DNA of 64,000 bases from Austropuccinia psidii. Lineage: Eukaryota; Basidiomycota; Pucciniomycetes; Pucciniales; Sphaerophragmiaceae. Location of the stretch: assembly GCA_023105745.1 (NCBI GenBank), contig JALGQZ010000013.1, forward strand, positions 22,754,105 to 22,818,104, in the 5' to 3' direction. Both the position numbers and the translations under genes were made by a program. Below the pieces are notes generated by a model that was given only the letters and a program-made list of their open reading frames with translations, was not told the DNA's origin and searched no databases. This document shows positions 1 through 11,018 of the stretch, piece after piece. Every line of letters begins with the position of its first letter. Position 1 is the first letter of the stretch.

Positions 1-1040
1 ATATTAATTTGAATATTGAACAGCTTTATTGTCAAAAAATCAATTGAAGTTTCACTGGTTTTAAAATAATTGACATCAAGTTTCTTTACAGGTCTGGAGA
101 TGTAGTTTTCAAAGTGAGAAAAGTTTTTATTATAAAAAGAGAACTGTTGGAAATCTTTTTATTATTTGAAGACCTCATTTTATGAATATTAGTAAGGAAA
201 TATGAAATTCCTTCAAATTCAATTCTCTTACAAGAATTCAGGGCTTCAATAATCTTAAAAGTGTCTATTTCTTGTAAGAAACTGGCTCATTCTTTTTTGC
301 TCCTTGGCTGTGAGGTCCATGAGAGTCCAGGCTCTTTTTACCAAATTTTCCACACCTGATTGAGCCCTTTTAGTTTTCCTGTACCCTTTACTGTAAGATT
401 TGAGATATTTGGCTTTTCCTTTGCCTTTCCATTTATTCTTGGGTCCCCTGGGGTTGGCTTGTAGCATTATCCTTTCCTCCTGAGGCTATTGGAGGCTCTG
501 AGACTGTTGTCATTTGGCTTTTCAAGGCTGTTTTCTGGTCCACTGAAAACACACTCTGGTGTTTTATCCAGGCTCTTATTTGTTGTACTCTTTCCTTGTC
601 CTTCATTTGGTATCAACCTGCCTTTAACTCTGTGGTCTTTTATTTTCTCATGAACAGAATTATTAACAAGTAATAGTTCATTTTTCCCATCCACAGGCTT
701 GGGAAAATCTCCCATTCTTCCTGTTTGGTTTTTCTGTAGTATTTCTTGTACTGGTTCTGGTGTTAATTGGGGAATATTCCACTTGTTATTCTCTTGGATT
801 GGTGGATTGAGTATTTTTTCCCACTTCTGTTTGGAGTCATTTAATAATCAGAATACTTCAAAATTAATTTTGAAAAACTTTTCCTTGATAAAAGGAAGCT
901 TGGGATAGTCCAAATCTCACTACTGTCTTCAGGGAAAGATTTCAAAGATTCAGAGGCTTTATAATGATAACTCTTGTTAAGTTGTGCAATACACCTTTGG
1001 GCTAAAGACACCATAATTGATATATACCAATTTATGATAC
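1..1040 (-). pseudogene. Ty3/Gypsy gag remnant (left arm of a split element)
   Basis: Read on the minus strand, an ATG at 838-840 opens a decayed frame beginning MTPNRSGKKYSI. This resembles the gag opening MTTRRGSQYSIQ of the complete Gypsy element at 8186. Further on come SLDKTPECVFSGP, NPRGPKNKWKGKGKAK and a Lys/Arg-rich stretch, split over two frames by stops and small indels. An upstream exon-like piece (about 866-1000) matches in place the small exon that precedes gag in the complete element. The gene runs off the left edge. I infer that its leader and 5' LTR are the sequence at 20387-22775, separated from it by the MULE insertion. Gag would form the particle coat; this copy cannot be translated. 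The right boundary is approximate, because the inserted MULE end is badly eroded. Confidence 0.55.
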
Positions 1041-2250
1041 AAAAAAGAAAAATAGTAATGTAAGAGAAATTGAACATTAAAAATGAACTATTTTTATAAG
1101 TCACAGATAAAAGCTTGTAATAATTTTAGTAAAACTGTGTAAGAAATGCTTTTGGCCCCTATATAATTAAAAAATAACATATATCAAGAAAGTGCCTTCC
1201 AAAGCCCCATCAAAAGGTTTTTTTTCCAAAAAAAAAACCCTGACCTATTTTTTTGCATTATTTTTTCACATTCCCCTCCCCCAAAAAAAGACAAATATTC
1301 CCAAATATTTCCCCCCAAAAGAAACTTTTATTTTTCAAAAAAGCCATTCAAAAAAACTTTATCAAATCTTTCCAAACCATTATCAATTTTTCCCCCACAA
1401 ACAACCCATTTTTTTGAAAAAAAACTGCCTCAAAAACCTTTTTCACCCCTTTTTATTTCACCAACAACCAAAACAACGTTTTTTCCTTCACATCTTCAAT
1501 AAACCATTTTTTAAAAGGTTTCATAGCTTTTTTCCCTTATTTTCATATTTCAAGGGGCTGTTTTCTCATTCCCCCTTTTTTTAATATTTTCCAAATTTTT
1601 TCAGATTTTTCCTTAAAAAAATGCTCTAACCCCTATTGAAGGTGAAGTTCATACCCTTGAGCTTCTTTGGAACCCTGTTCATAATGTTTCCAGGAAGTAG
1701 GGATCTTCTGTGTCCAGCTTAAGGTCCAATATGACCCACAATAAGCTTTAAATAACCTTTTATAGGTCTTGCGTCCCAAATTCCCACAGAAGCTCCTCCA
1801 AAACAATCACTTTAAGAAAAATTGACTGTCCTTTAACACTTAATGCAATAATATATTCCAAGAGCACCACTTGGACTCTCCAATTCAAAAATCCTGAGAA
1901 CTGTCATTATTTCACTGAAAATATCATATTTCATCCTGATTTCCAATAATGTAATGAAAAAGAGACATCCAAAGTTTTTCATATTTTTGAATCACTTCTC
2001 ATTCAAAGGAAACTTAAGGCCCAATTTCTCAGGAAGAGGGACTCTGAAAGGCCCATAATACCCAAATATATTCATATCCAAGTCTAGAAAATAAATCAAG
2101 ACAGACCTCAAGGCAAAAGTCCCATTGATTCTCTTATTGACACCCTCAAATACGAAGGTTTTTTGTATTTCTCTGAAAGGCATACAAAGGTACACATTGA
2201 ATCATTTTGTTTCATAAACCCATTTGTAATAAAACTTGTTCAAGGATTTC
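1041..2250 (+). pseudogene. MULE relic, segment 1: 5' terminus, leader and transposase N-terminus
   Basis: From about 1180 the sequence parallels 47180 onward. 1192-1600 is the G-poor, pyrimidine-rich leader, and its long frame is not a gene. ATGCTCTAACCCC at 1621 matches the ATG at 47654, and the following stretch matches the FAR1-like zinc-binding region of the transposase. At the codon where the 47 kb copy has TGA this relic reads TGG (cttctttgg near 1666), so tryptophan appears ancestral. Homology continues to position 2250, where a Gypsy element interrupts it inside the region before the first catalytic aspartate. Frameshifts and stops abound. Confidence 0.75.
2246..2250. repeat. Target-site duplication ATTTC, left copy (right copy 10880-10884)
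   Basis: ATTTC ends at 2250 directly before the LTR's TGTAAGG and recurs at 10880-10884 directly after the other LTR's TTCACA. Removing the element and one copy restores continuity with the MULE at about 48280 (gctttcctcatg), which proves the insertion point. Confidence 0.92.
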
Positions 2251-4236
2251 TGTAAGGTTTTACTATGAAACAATAAGTAAAAATTACTAATATTTTACTT
2301 ATTGTACTATGAATGTCCTTATAAATGAAATAATTAAGATAAAAATAATTATAATAATAAAGAATTATTATGATTATGGTGTAAAATAATTATATTATTA
2401 AATAAATATAATAATATAGTTTATATTATAAAAAAATAATATATATAAAATAAATATATTAATATAAGATAATTTAATATATTTGAAAGCACTTTATTAT
2501 TGTTACCAACAAATAATAAAGGCGTAAAAAATTGTTTTTATTCATAAAAAACAATTAATAACAATAATATTACCAATATTAAAGTTATAAATTAATATAA
2601 ATACTATTTATATCAATTATACAATTATTAAAGGTAATAATAGAGAAAAATTATTATAATAAGAGAAATAACCTACTTTCAATGCTTCATATGATAATTC
2701 TGAATACATTTATGCCTAGATATGTAAATACAACTTATTTCAATTGTAATTACAGTGAAATTTAAGAGAAATTACAAATTCTCTTGGGTTTACGTGGAAT
2801 TGAGGTTTTTTTAAGAGAAATTGAAACAAAATAATTAAATAACTGTAATAATCACGTCAAAGATGAAGATTATTATAAAATTACCTTTGGTCTTTAATAA
2901 TATAAAGGTTTTATATATAGAGAATAAAGAAATTACCTTTTTATTTAATGTTTTAATGTTTTGTAAGAATCTGAGGGGAAAACAGAGTAAAAAGAGCTCT
3001 ATTTATAGTAAATACCTCCCTCCTAGAGTCCAAAAGGCTTCTAGTAGACGTGCACTGATCATATCCACTGGAATTGATCAATAGTTTAAGGTTTGGTGAT
3101 GATTACATCATGATCAAAGCATCTTATCTCTTCATTACGCCATTATTTGGAGTTATCACTATAACTCTAGGTTTGATGATGTCAAGGCTTGGCAGAACCC
3201 CAAAATTTGTGGATTTTATTAGTTTTAATCACAAACTAACAGTATTCACCAATTGTATCACTCATATGACTGTTAAACTTAATTTAAGGTTACAGTGAGT
3301 GATCATAAATGATCAAATTAAGCTCAAACTTTGATCCTTAATAACGTTTAGGTTTTACACGCTAAAGAAATTCAAAGAGTGAATTCTAATAGCTTGGCAT
3401 AACTTCATTATGCTTCCAAGAGCATTTCATTACATCATCAAAACACTATTTTTGATGATTTTTCTTGTCACTCATCTTTTCTGTCAAAATTTAATATTTT
3501 AAACTTCAAACCATGATTTCAAGGGGTTATACCTTGAATATTATAGTAATAAATACATCATTCTTCACTAATGAGCTAGTAGAATCCAACTGTCTATTTG
3601 TTTTTAAGTTTGGACCACTTTCACAACAAAGTGGTCAACAGTTCTATTGATTTTAATCAATAATCCCTTACAGGTTTCAACCTTCTTTCTAAATTGTGAA
3701 ATAAACTTCATTTCTATATTCCTACAGTAATTACGTGATGACTTTATCCTTGGTTCATCACTCTATCATGCATATTTCAAACGATATTAGCTAAAATCCT
3801 TGAATATATGCATTGACCAAAAAAGTGCATATATTCAGCTTAACTCCTTAAGTATTGACTTTGGAGATTAGCTTCTTAATTTTTTTATGTGTGGATTTCT
3901 ATGGAGAACTTAATGGTACCATTTCTTTCACATGTTGCTTCATTTGTATTTGAAATAATTAAGGATTTATGTTTTTTTATGAGGTATTATTACTTATAAC
4001 TCATTAAATATTGACTTTACAGATATGCCATAAAAATGGTATATGTGTATTTTACCATGGAGAATCCAATGGTATAATTTACTTCACATGTTTATTCATT
4101 AATGTTTGAGTTAAACCAAGTTTTATGCCAATTTATGGAATTTTTGTAGTTTTAAGGTAATTATTTTTAATGTATAATTATTTTAAATATTTCTTGTGAC
4201 CTTTTTGGGTATGTGGTCATATCTCAAAGGTTCACA
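2251..4236 (-). repeat. Gypsy 3' LTR (left copy, 1986 bp)
   Basis: Starts TGTAAGGTTTTACTATG and ends AAAGGTTCACA, colinear with 8910-10879 over its whole length. Short frames inside it (2863-3084, 3074-3298) have counterparts in the other LTR but are antisense to pol and are not treated as genes. Confidence 0.93.
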
Positions 4237-4251
4237 TTCCCTACCACCAAA
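4237..4251 (-). promoter_or_regulatory. Polypurine tract for plus-strand priming
   Basis: On the minus strand the bases just before the 3' LTR read GGTGGTAGGGAA, a purine-rich run ending at TGTGAACC, the LTR start in coding orientation. Position and composition fit a retroviral-type polypurine tract. Confidence 0.75.
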
Positions 4252-4354
4252 AAAGATTGTACCACAATCTGATATGTGTAATTAGCGTATCATCCACTGT
4301 CCTACCTCTTCAATAGACTTTGTTATTCTTGAAGCTCAATAATGCTTAACTTTT

Positions 4355-7300
4355 CTATTTTTCAGGTTTTCTTTCATGTCTGAACCTTCTTAGTAGTTTA
4401 TCAGCATTTGTTATATCTTTCTCAAGTAGCCATTCATCTTCTTGAGTTGAATTTCTATACCTTACAAGGTATTCTCTTCCTTTTTTGTTTCTTGTCCTTC
4501 TTTCTTTAAGGACTTTTACAATTTTCTTTTCTTCTCCTTCTTCCAAGGGGGGAATTTCAAGTGGGGGTTTATTTCTTAGTGGAAATAATTCCTTGTCACT
4601 TGAGCTGTAAGGTTTCATCAGACTTACAGGGAAAGTTGGGTGTTTGTTCATTAATTCACCTGTGAGTTCCAATTGCACAGCATTGGGTCCATGAAGTGCT
4701 TTTATCATAAATGGTCCTGCAAAGGAATCTTTCAATTTCTTTGGACCTTTTATGTTATTGAAATTAAGGGTTGATACTAGGACCAAGTCTCCTATTTTGA
4801 AGTCAGGTGGTTTATGACTTTTATCCCATCTTTCTTTTGCATATTTGAAAGAATCTTGCATACATCTGTTTGCATGGTGTCTTGCCTTGTCAAGCATTAT
4901 CTTGAAACTTCTTGCTGTTGGATGTATATCCACTAAGTCCTTTTTGAGGGTATCATAAGGAAGTCTTGGATTCCAACCTTTTTCTAGAATTGCTGTTGTT
5001 TTGCCAGTAGAAGAATGGATTGATGTTTTATATGCCAGTTCAAGAGCTGGTATTAGTGTACACCAATCATGGGTAAAACCATCAGAATCTTTGAATTCTA
5101 GTCCTTAAGCACAGAATCTTCTGATCATGTCCTCCAAGGTCTGTATCATTATTTCTGCTAAACCATCAGTTTGAGGATGGTAAGCTGTTGAGAATGATAA
5201 TTTTGTTCCAAACAAGTTATGGAGATTTGTCCATAATGCTGAAGTGAATTTTGGGTCTCTATCACTTATAATATTCTGGAATAAGCCTGTATGGCTAATG
5301 ACTTTATTCCATATCATTATGGCTGTGTCCATAGCTGTGTCATCTTTGTGACATGGTAGGAGCATGGGAGTTTTGCTATACCTGTCAACTAATACTAGGG
5401 ATGCATTATAGCTTCTGTCTCCTCCTGGAGGTAATGCTGTTACCCAATCCATATGAACTATTTCCCAAGGGGATTTTGGTTCTTGGATTTGGATCATCAT
5501 TCCAAATTTCTTTCCTGTGGCTCTGTTGGCCTTTTGACATCTGTCACAGGTTTGGCAGTATTCTGCAACATCTTTCTTCCAATTCGGCCACCAAGAGCAG
5601 GTTTTCACACTTTCTAATGTTCTGTCTTCTGAAAGATTTCCAGCTGCAACACTATCATGACGCTCATGTAAAATAGTGTTTATCAGGGTTCTGTCTGTTA
5701 AGGCCATAACACATGTGCGTTTTGTTCTATGGTAAAGGATTCCATCAAGGAGGTGGAATCTTCCTTCATCATATACCTTTTTCCATGTTTCATCTAATTT
5801 TGATGAAAGTGATAGATCTTTGCAGTTTTTCATTAGAAGCTGGCTTAAGATATGGCAATTCTTGTCTATCTTATAGCTTTCTTTAACTTGGCTAAAGAAT
5901 TCTGTGCCAATGTCTGTAACACATATTCCTTCTATATGGTGCTCTTCCTGTGGTACCCATGCTGGATTGTCAGGGGTATTTGCTAGAGCCCATCTGCTAA
6001 GACCATCTGCATTTTTATGAATATTGCCATATTTATGAACAATAGTCATATTTCCTCTGTATTCTTGGATAGCAATTTTCCATCTCAGCATATGTCTATT
6101 TGTAGTTTTCATATTTAATAGAGATTTTACAGCATTGCACTATGTAATCACATCAAATACTGTTCCATCCAAGTAATAATATAATTTTTCTAAAGCTCAC
6201 ACTAAGCAGAGGCATTGCATTTGGCTTGCTCCATATCTTGCTTCTGTTGGCTATATCTGTCTTGAAATAAAACAAATTGGTCCTTCCACTGGTTTATCAT
6301 TGATAATTTGTGTCTGATGTAGTGCAGCACCTAGTCCTTCTCCACAAGCATCAATGTAAAGTTTGAAGGGTAGTTTCCAATCTGGCATTAGAAGAAATGG
6401 GGCATTTGTTAAGGATTTTTTCAATTCTTCATATGCCTTGACTCTTTCTTCTGTCATTTCATAGAATGTTTGTTGATCACATAGCTTATACAAGGATTTG
6501 GCAATTTTCGCAAAGTCCTTTATATGCTGTCTATATTAACCAGCAAATCCTAGAAATGATTGCATTTCTTTTTTGGTTTGAGGCATTGGTTTGAGTAGTA
6601 CTGCTGCTACTTTGTTCTTGTCTATGCCTAGACTAAGTCCAGATACCACATGTCCTAATGCTCTTAGTTCACTGTATGCAAAATGACACTTTTTCAAGGA
6701 AGTTTTCATATTCACTTGCATTTCTTTTTGTAGTACCCTTTCTAGTCTTGTAAGGTGATTTTCCCAAGTTTCTGAGCAAACTATGATATCATCAACATAG
6801 ATAATTAACCATCCTTCTGATAATTCTTCAGGAAACATGGTGTTCATCATCCTTTAATAATGGGAAGGTGCATTTTTTATGCCAAATGGCATTCTTAAGT
6901 ATTCAAAAATCCCACAGTGGACTATTATCCTCAGTAGTTTCTTGGCAGTGTCTGTTAAGACATTTTGATGAAAACCCTTTAAAGCATCCATTGCTGTAAT
7001 GAACTTAGCTTGTGACAATTGTGTCAATGTCTCATGGATTCTGGGTATTGGATATCTTTCTGGAATGGTATAGGTGTTCAGGGCTCTGAAATATCCTACC
7101 ATTCTTGATTTTCCATTATGCCAAGTTATAATGACAGGTGTAGTGACTTCTAACTGTTCATTATGTCCTACTTTTCTTAATACTCTAAGGTCCATTAATT
7201 CTTTAATGTGTACCTCCAAGGCTTCTCTAGCCCTTGGACTAGCTGGGTAAGCAGGTCTCCTTAGTAAAGGTGGGTAAGGCTTTTCCACATTAAAAATTAT

Positions 7301-7735
7301 ATCCACCGCATGCTCAATTATGGCACCTAGTGGCTCCTTGTCAGTTGCAAAGGCATTTTTGTACTTAAATAAGAGGTCAATCAGTTTTTATTTCATTTTT
7401 TCTGTTAATTCTTGATTGAATTCTGCCTCTTTGAGTTGTTCAGATATAAAGAGGTCCTTTTCTGGACTTTTCTCTTCATTCTTAATAGCTTTGATTTGTT
7501 TTTTGTTATTTAAAAAGGCAAACTTTTGTCTTTTGTTATCTGCTATGGTAAAATATCTGTCTTTTTGGTTAGATATATCTATACCATAAATTGATAAGTA
7601 CTCATTTCCAAGTATGAAGTGATCACTAGTCCAGTTGTCCATTACTACAAACTCTACTTTAATTCTGACACATTGTGAGGGGTGAGGAAAAATTAGTGTT
7701 AAATCAATTATTCCAAGGGGCTTCATGCTCTCCTT
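4355..7735 (-). pseudogene. Gypsy pol: protease remnant, RT, RNase H, integrase, chromodomain
   Basis: Minus-strand pieces read in one order. 7735-7388 holds the C-terminal half of the retropepsin region (HFILGNEYLSIYGIDI). 7306-6536 is reverse transcriptase, with LLRRPAYPASPRAREAL, the LRMPFGIKNAPSHY block and the catalytic IIYVDDII box. 6493-6110 is RNase H. 5900-5105 is integrase, with a zinc-binding HxxH..CQTCDRC region and a DDE core ([26 protein letters not shown]). 5104-4355 is the integrase tail and a chromodomain-like end (EYLVRYRNSTQEDEWLLE). Stops interrupt it near 7389 (after EMK), 6852 (after NAPSHY), 6537, 6248, about 6200 and 5105, and one falls in the RNase H stretch near 6130. 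No D-T/S-G protease active site is present. The product would copy and integrate element RNA; this copy is dead. Confidence 0.92.
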
Positions 7736-8186
7736 CTTTTTGGCATGGTACTCCTTGATCTTTTTGATTTGAGGTTTGGATGATAGTGGATTCCATCCAT
7801 TGGAGTATCTCACTATTTCCTCCTCTTTGAGGAACTTTTTCAGGATTTGCCAGGAGTTCATCACTCCTTGGTGTATTTGGGGCAACATTTCCCAATCCTT
7901 GTCTTTGTACACTGTGTAGTACTGTTTGTACTGGCTCATGTAAATGTCTATTTGAGCCCTCTGAATGTGATTTGTACCTGTTTGAGTCACTCATACTTAG
8001 TTCCAATTCTGGCTCAGATATCATGGGCATGTCTGGGACTTTCCCTTGGGATAAGGAACTTCCTTGTGTGGATTCTGTTCCACTAGGGATATTGCCCTTC
8101 CTTTTCCCTTTTGAGGAATCAATTCTACCTCTGAGTCCAGCTCCATCTGATTGGATGGAGTATTGGGAGCCTCTTCTGGTAGTCAT
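7704..8186 (-). pseudogene. Gypsy gag N-terminal part, truncated by internal deletion
   Basis: The frame starts with ATG at 8186 (MTTRRGSQYSIQSDGAG) and runs 160 aa through hydrophilic sequence including SEPELELSMSDSNRYKSHSE and EILQWMESTII. It then terminates around 7704 in sequence that is out of frame with pol. Between this N-terminal part and the protease C-terminal half (SMKPLGIIDL at about 7730) there is no room for the capsid core, a CCHC zinc knuckle or the protease active site. I infer an internal deletion of well over 1 kb with a junction close to 7725-7735. The gag of related rust elements is several hundred residues longer; that comparison is from memory. Confidence 0.7.
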
Positions 8187-8236
8187 ATTTTAAGAAAAAA
8201 ATGAGAAATAAGAGGCTTTCAGAACAAGAATTCTTC

Positions 8237-8428
8237 TTATGGCAATTTAGAAATGAGGTACTCACCTTCAGAGTCCTGAATAGTGTGTCCTGGAAAGTCC
8301 AATTTCTTGGCTTTCTTTTCCTTAGTGATTATTGGTGTTGGAGAACTTTGGCAAGTTTCTTCCACCAATCTTTCAACAGTGGTTTGGTTGTCCTCTGTTG
8401 GATTGTCTTCAAACACTAAAAAAGACAA
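8237..8428 (-). other. Small upstream exon-like frame of the Gypsy element
   Basis: A 63-aa frame (MSFLVFEDNPTEDN..., ending near SEGEYLISKLP) precedes gag. It contains a strong splice-donor-like GGTGAGTAC near 8262, and the gag start region ends a pyrimidine-rich stretch, so an intron of about 80-100 bp may join the two. A decayed counterpart sits in the same relative place in the Gypsy relic at 1-1040. Function unknown. Confidence 0.45.
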
Positions 8429-8890
8429 ATAAATCTAATTCTTAAATATAAAAAGTGTTATTTTGGTAAGATATGGCAATTTTCCAGGTAAAAACCTCTT
8501 TTATATCTTTTAAAAAGTGAAAATAATTAAAGAAATGAAATTAAAATGAATAAAATAACTTTTTTATTGGTTTTTATTATTTTTTATGTTTTTATTTTTG
8601 AAGAATAAAATAAAAATGGATATGATTCTTTCATAAAATTAATTTATAATATGAAATTATTTTTAATTTATATAATATCTTTTTTAATTACTAGAGTCAC
8701 TCAAAGAAAGTTCTTGGAAGTCTAAGGATGTGAAAGACCACATGTAAGACAGTACAATTGCTTTCCAAATGCCTCAATAGTATTTAAAATCAATAAATAT
8801 GAAATTATTATATAATTTTATGATTATAATTATAGTTTATTATTGGATAAACCCAATTAGAATCTTTTTAAAGGTCTTTTAGAGTAAATA
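8429..8890 (-). other. Gypsy 5' untranslated leader
   Basis: Strongly AT-rich, without an open frame, between the primer-binding site and the small upstream exon. Parts of it (8700-8800) are recognisable in the leader of the older element at 20500-20600. Confidence 0.6.
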
Positions 8891-8907
8891 TCACGGCCAG
8901 GCCCCCA
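8891..8907 (-). promoter_or_regulatory. tRNA primer-binding site
   Basis: On the minus strand, two bases after the 5' LTR, the sequence is TGGGGGCCTGGCCGTGA, which starts with the TGG expected to pair with a tRNA 3' CCA. It is the one GC-rich patch in the leader, and it is partly preserved beside the older LTR at 20713-20726. The priming tRNA was not identified. Confidence 0.75.
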
Positions 8908-8909
8908 AA

Positions 8910-10879
8910 TGTAAGGTTTGACTATGAAACAATAAGTAAAAATTACTAATATTTTACTTATTGTACTATGAATGTCCTTATAAATGAAATAATTAAGATA
9001 AAAATGATTATTATACTTATGGCATAAAATAATTATATTATTAAAGAAATATAATAATATAATCTATATTATAAAAAAAGAATATATATAAAATAAATAT
9101 ATTAATATAAGATAATTTAATATATTTGAAAGCACTTTATTATTGTTACCAACAAATAATGAAGGCGTAAAAAATTGTTTTTTATTAATAAAAAACAATT
9201 AATAACAATAATATTACCAATATTAAAGTTATAAATTAATATAAATACTATTTATATCAATTATAGAATTATTAAGAGTAATAATAGAGAAAAATTATTA
9301 TAATAAGAGAAATAACCTACTTTTAATGCTTAATATATTAGTTTTGAATAAATTTACACCTAGAAATGTAAATACCACTTATTTAAATTGTAATTACAAT
9401 AAAATTTAAGAGAAATTACAAATTTTCTTGGGTTTACATGGAATTGAGGTTTTTTTAAGAGAAATTTAAACAAAACAATTAAATAATTGTAACAATCACA
9501 TCAAAGATGAAGATTATTATAAGATTACCTTTGGTATTTAATAGTATAAAAGTTTTATATATAAATAATAAAGAAATCACCTTTTCATTTAATGTTTTAA
9601 TGTTTTGTAAGCATCTGAGGGGAAAACAGAGTAAAAACAGCTCTATTTATAGTAAATACCTCCCTCCTAGAGTCCAAAAGGCTTATAGTAAAAGTGCACT
9701 GATCATATCCACTGGAATTGATCAATATTTCAAGGCTTGGTGATGATTACATCATGATAAAACCATCTTATCTCTTTATTACACCATTATTTAGAGTTAT
9801 CACTATAACTCTAAGTTTGATGACGTCAAGGCTTGGCAGAACCCCAAAATTTGTGGATTTTATTAGTTTTAATCATAAACTAAAAGTATTCACCAATTTT
9901 ATCACTCATATGACTGTTAAACTTAATTTAAGGTTACAGTGAGTGATCATAAATGATCAAATTAAGCTCAAACTTTGATCCTTAATAACGTTTAAGTTTT
10001 ACACGCTAAAGAAATTCAGAGAGTGAATTCTAATAGCTTTGCATAACTTCATTTTTCTGCCAAGAGAATTTTATTACATCATCAAAACTCTATTTTTGAT
10101 GATTTTTCTTGTCACTCATCTTTTCTGTCAAAATTTAATATTTTAAACTTCAAACCATGATTTCAAGGGGTTATACCTTGAATATTATAATAAAAAATAC
10201 ATCATTCTTCACAAATGAACTAGTAGAATCCAACTGTCCACTTTTTTTTAAGTTTGGACCACTTTCACAACAAAGTGGTCAACAGCTCTATTGATTTCAA
10301 TCAATAATCCCTTACAGGTTTTAACCTTGTTTATAGCTTGTGAAATAAACTTCATTTCTGTATTCCTACAGTAATTACGTGATGACTTTATCTTTGGTTA
10401 ATCACTCTATCATGCATATTCCAAAAGATATTAGCTAAAATCCTTGAATATATGTGTTGACCAAAAAAGTGCATATATTCAGCTTAACTCCTTAAGTATT
10501 GACTTTGGAGATTAGCTTCTTGATTGTTTTATGTGTGGAGTTTTATGGGACATTCAGTGGTACCATTTATTTTACATGTTGTTTCATTGGTATTTGAAAT
10601 AATCAAGGATTTATGTTTTTTATGAGGTATTATTACTTATAACTCATTAAATATTGACTTTACAGATATGCCATAAAAATGGTATATGTATATTTTACCA
10701 TGGGAAATCCAATGGTATAGCTTATTTCACATGTTTATTTATTGGTTTTTAAGTTAAACCAAGTTTTATGCCAATTTATGGCATTTTTGTAGTTTTAAGG
10801 TAATTATTTTTAATGTATAATTATTTTAAATATTTCTTGTGACCTTTTTGGGTATGTGGTCATATCTCAAAGGTTCACA
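8910..10879 (-). repeat. Gypsy 5' LTR (right copy, 1970 bp)
   Basis: Starts TGTAAGGTTTGACTATG and ends AAAGGTTCACA, followed by the ATTTC duplication. Colinear with 2251-4236, with scattered differences. Frames at 9507-9743 and 9718-9942 mirror those in the other LTR and are not considered genes. Confidence 0.93.
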
Positions 10880-11018
10880 ATTTCCTCATGTAATTATGAT
10901 GAATTATAAGTATAAAAGCAATATTTAAAAGTGCCACTTTTTGAAATTGTTTTATTCATCTTGATAAATAAGAAATTTTCTGGGGATTCTTGTTTGATGA
11001 AGAATAAATCAGAATTCT
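10880..11018 (+). pseudogene. MULE relic, segment 2: first catalytic aspartate region
   Basis: Begins with the ATTTC duplication and continues CTCATGTAATTATGATG, matching 48283-48420 (ctcatgtcattcttatgg onward) through gtttgatgaagaat. In the 47 kb copy this stretch encodes LMDCTYKTNKYKMP, which holds the first DDE aspartate. It is interrupted at 11018 by the TGTCAG-type repeat. Confidence 0.85.

Larger units (their letters stand above)
2251..10879 (-). mobile_element. Complete but inactivated Ty3/Gypsy chromodomain retrotransposon, 8.6 kb
   Basis: Two long terminal repeats (2251-4236 and 8910-10879) flank minus-strand gag and pol remnants. On the plus strand the LTRs start TGTAAGG and end TTCACA, so both have TG..CA ends. 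A primer-binding site lies two bases inside the right LTR and a polypurine tract abuts the left one, so the coding strand is minus and the right LTR is the 5' LTR. Flanking ATTTC repeats are perfect. Pol order is protease remnant, reverse transcriptase, RNase H, integrase, chromodomain, which is the Ty3/Gypsy order. The LTRs differ by scattered substitutions and by small indels (an extra AT-rich stretch near 2340-2370), so the insertion is not recent. At least six in-frame stops and an internal gag-protease deletion make it non-autonomous. Confidence 0.93.

Noticed and set aside
1192..1584. 130-codon plus-strand open frame
   Set aside because: It coincides with the decayed pyrimidine-rich leader of the MULE (matching 47190-47640) and has no coding texture.
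2863..3298. Two small frames in the left Gypsy LTR (and counterparts at 9507-9942)
   Set aside because: They are shared only because the LTRs are copies of each other and are antisense to pol.
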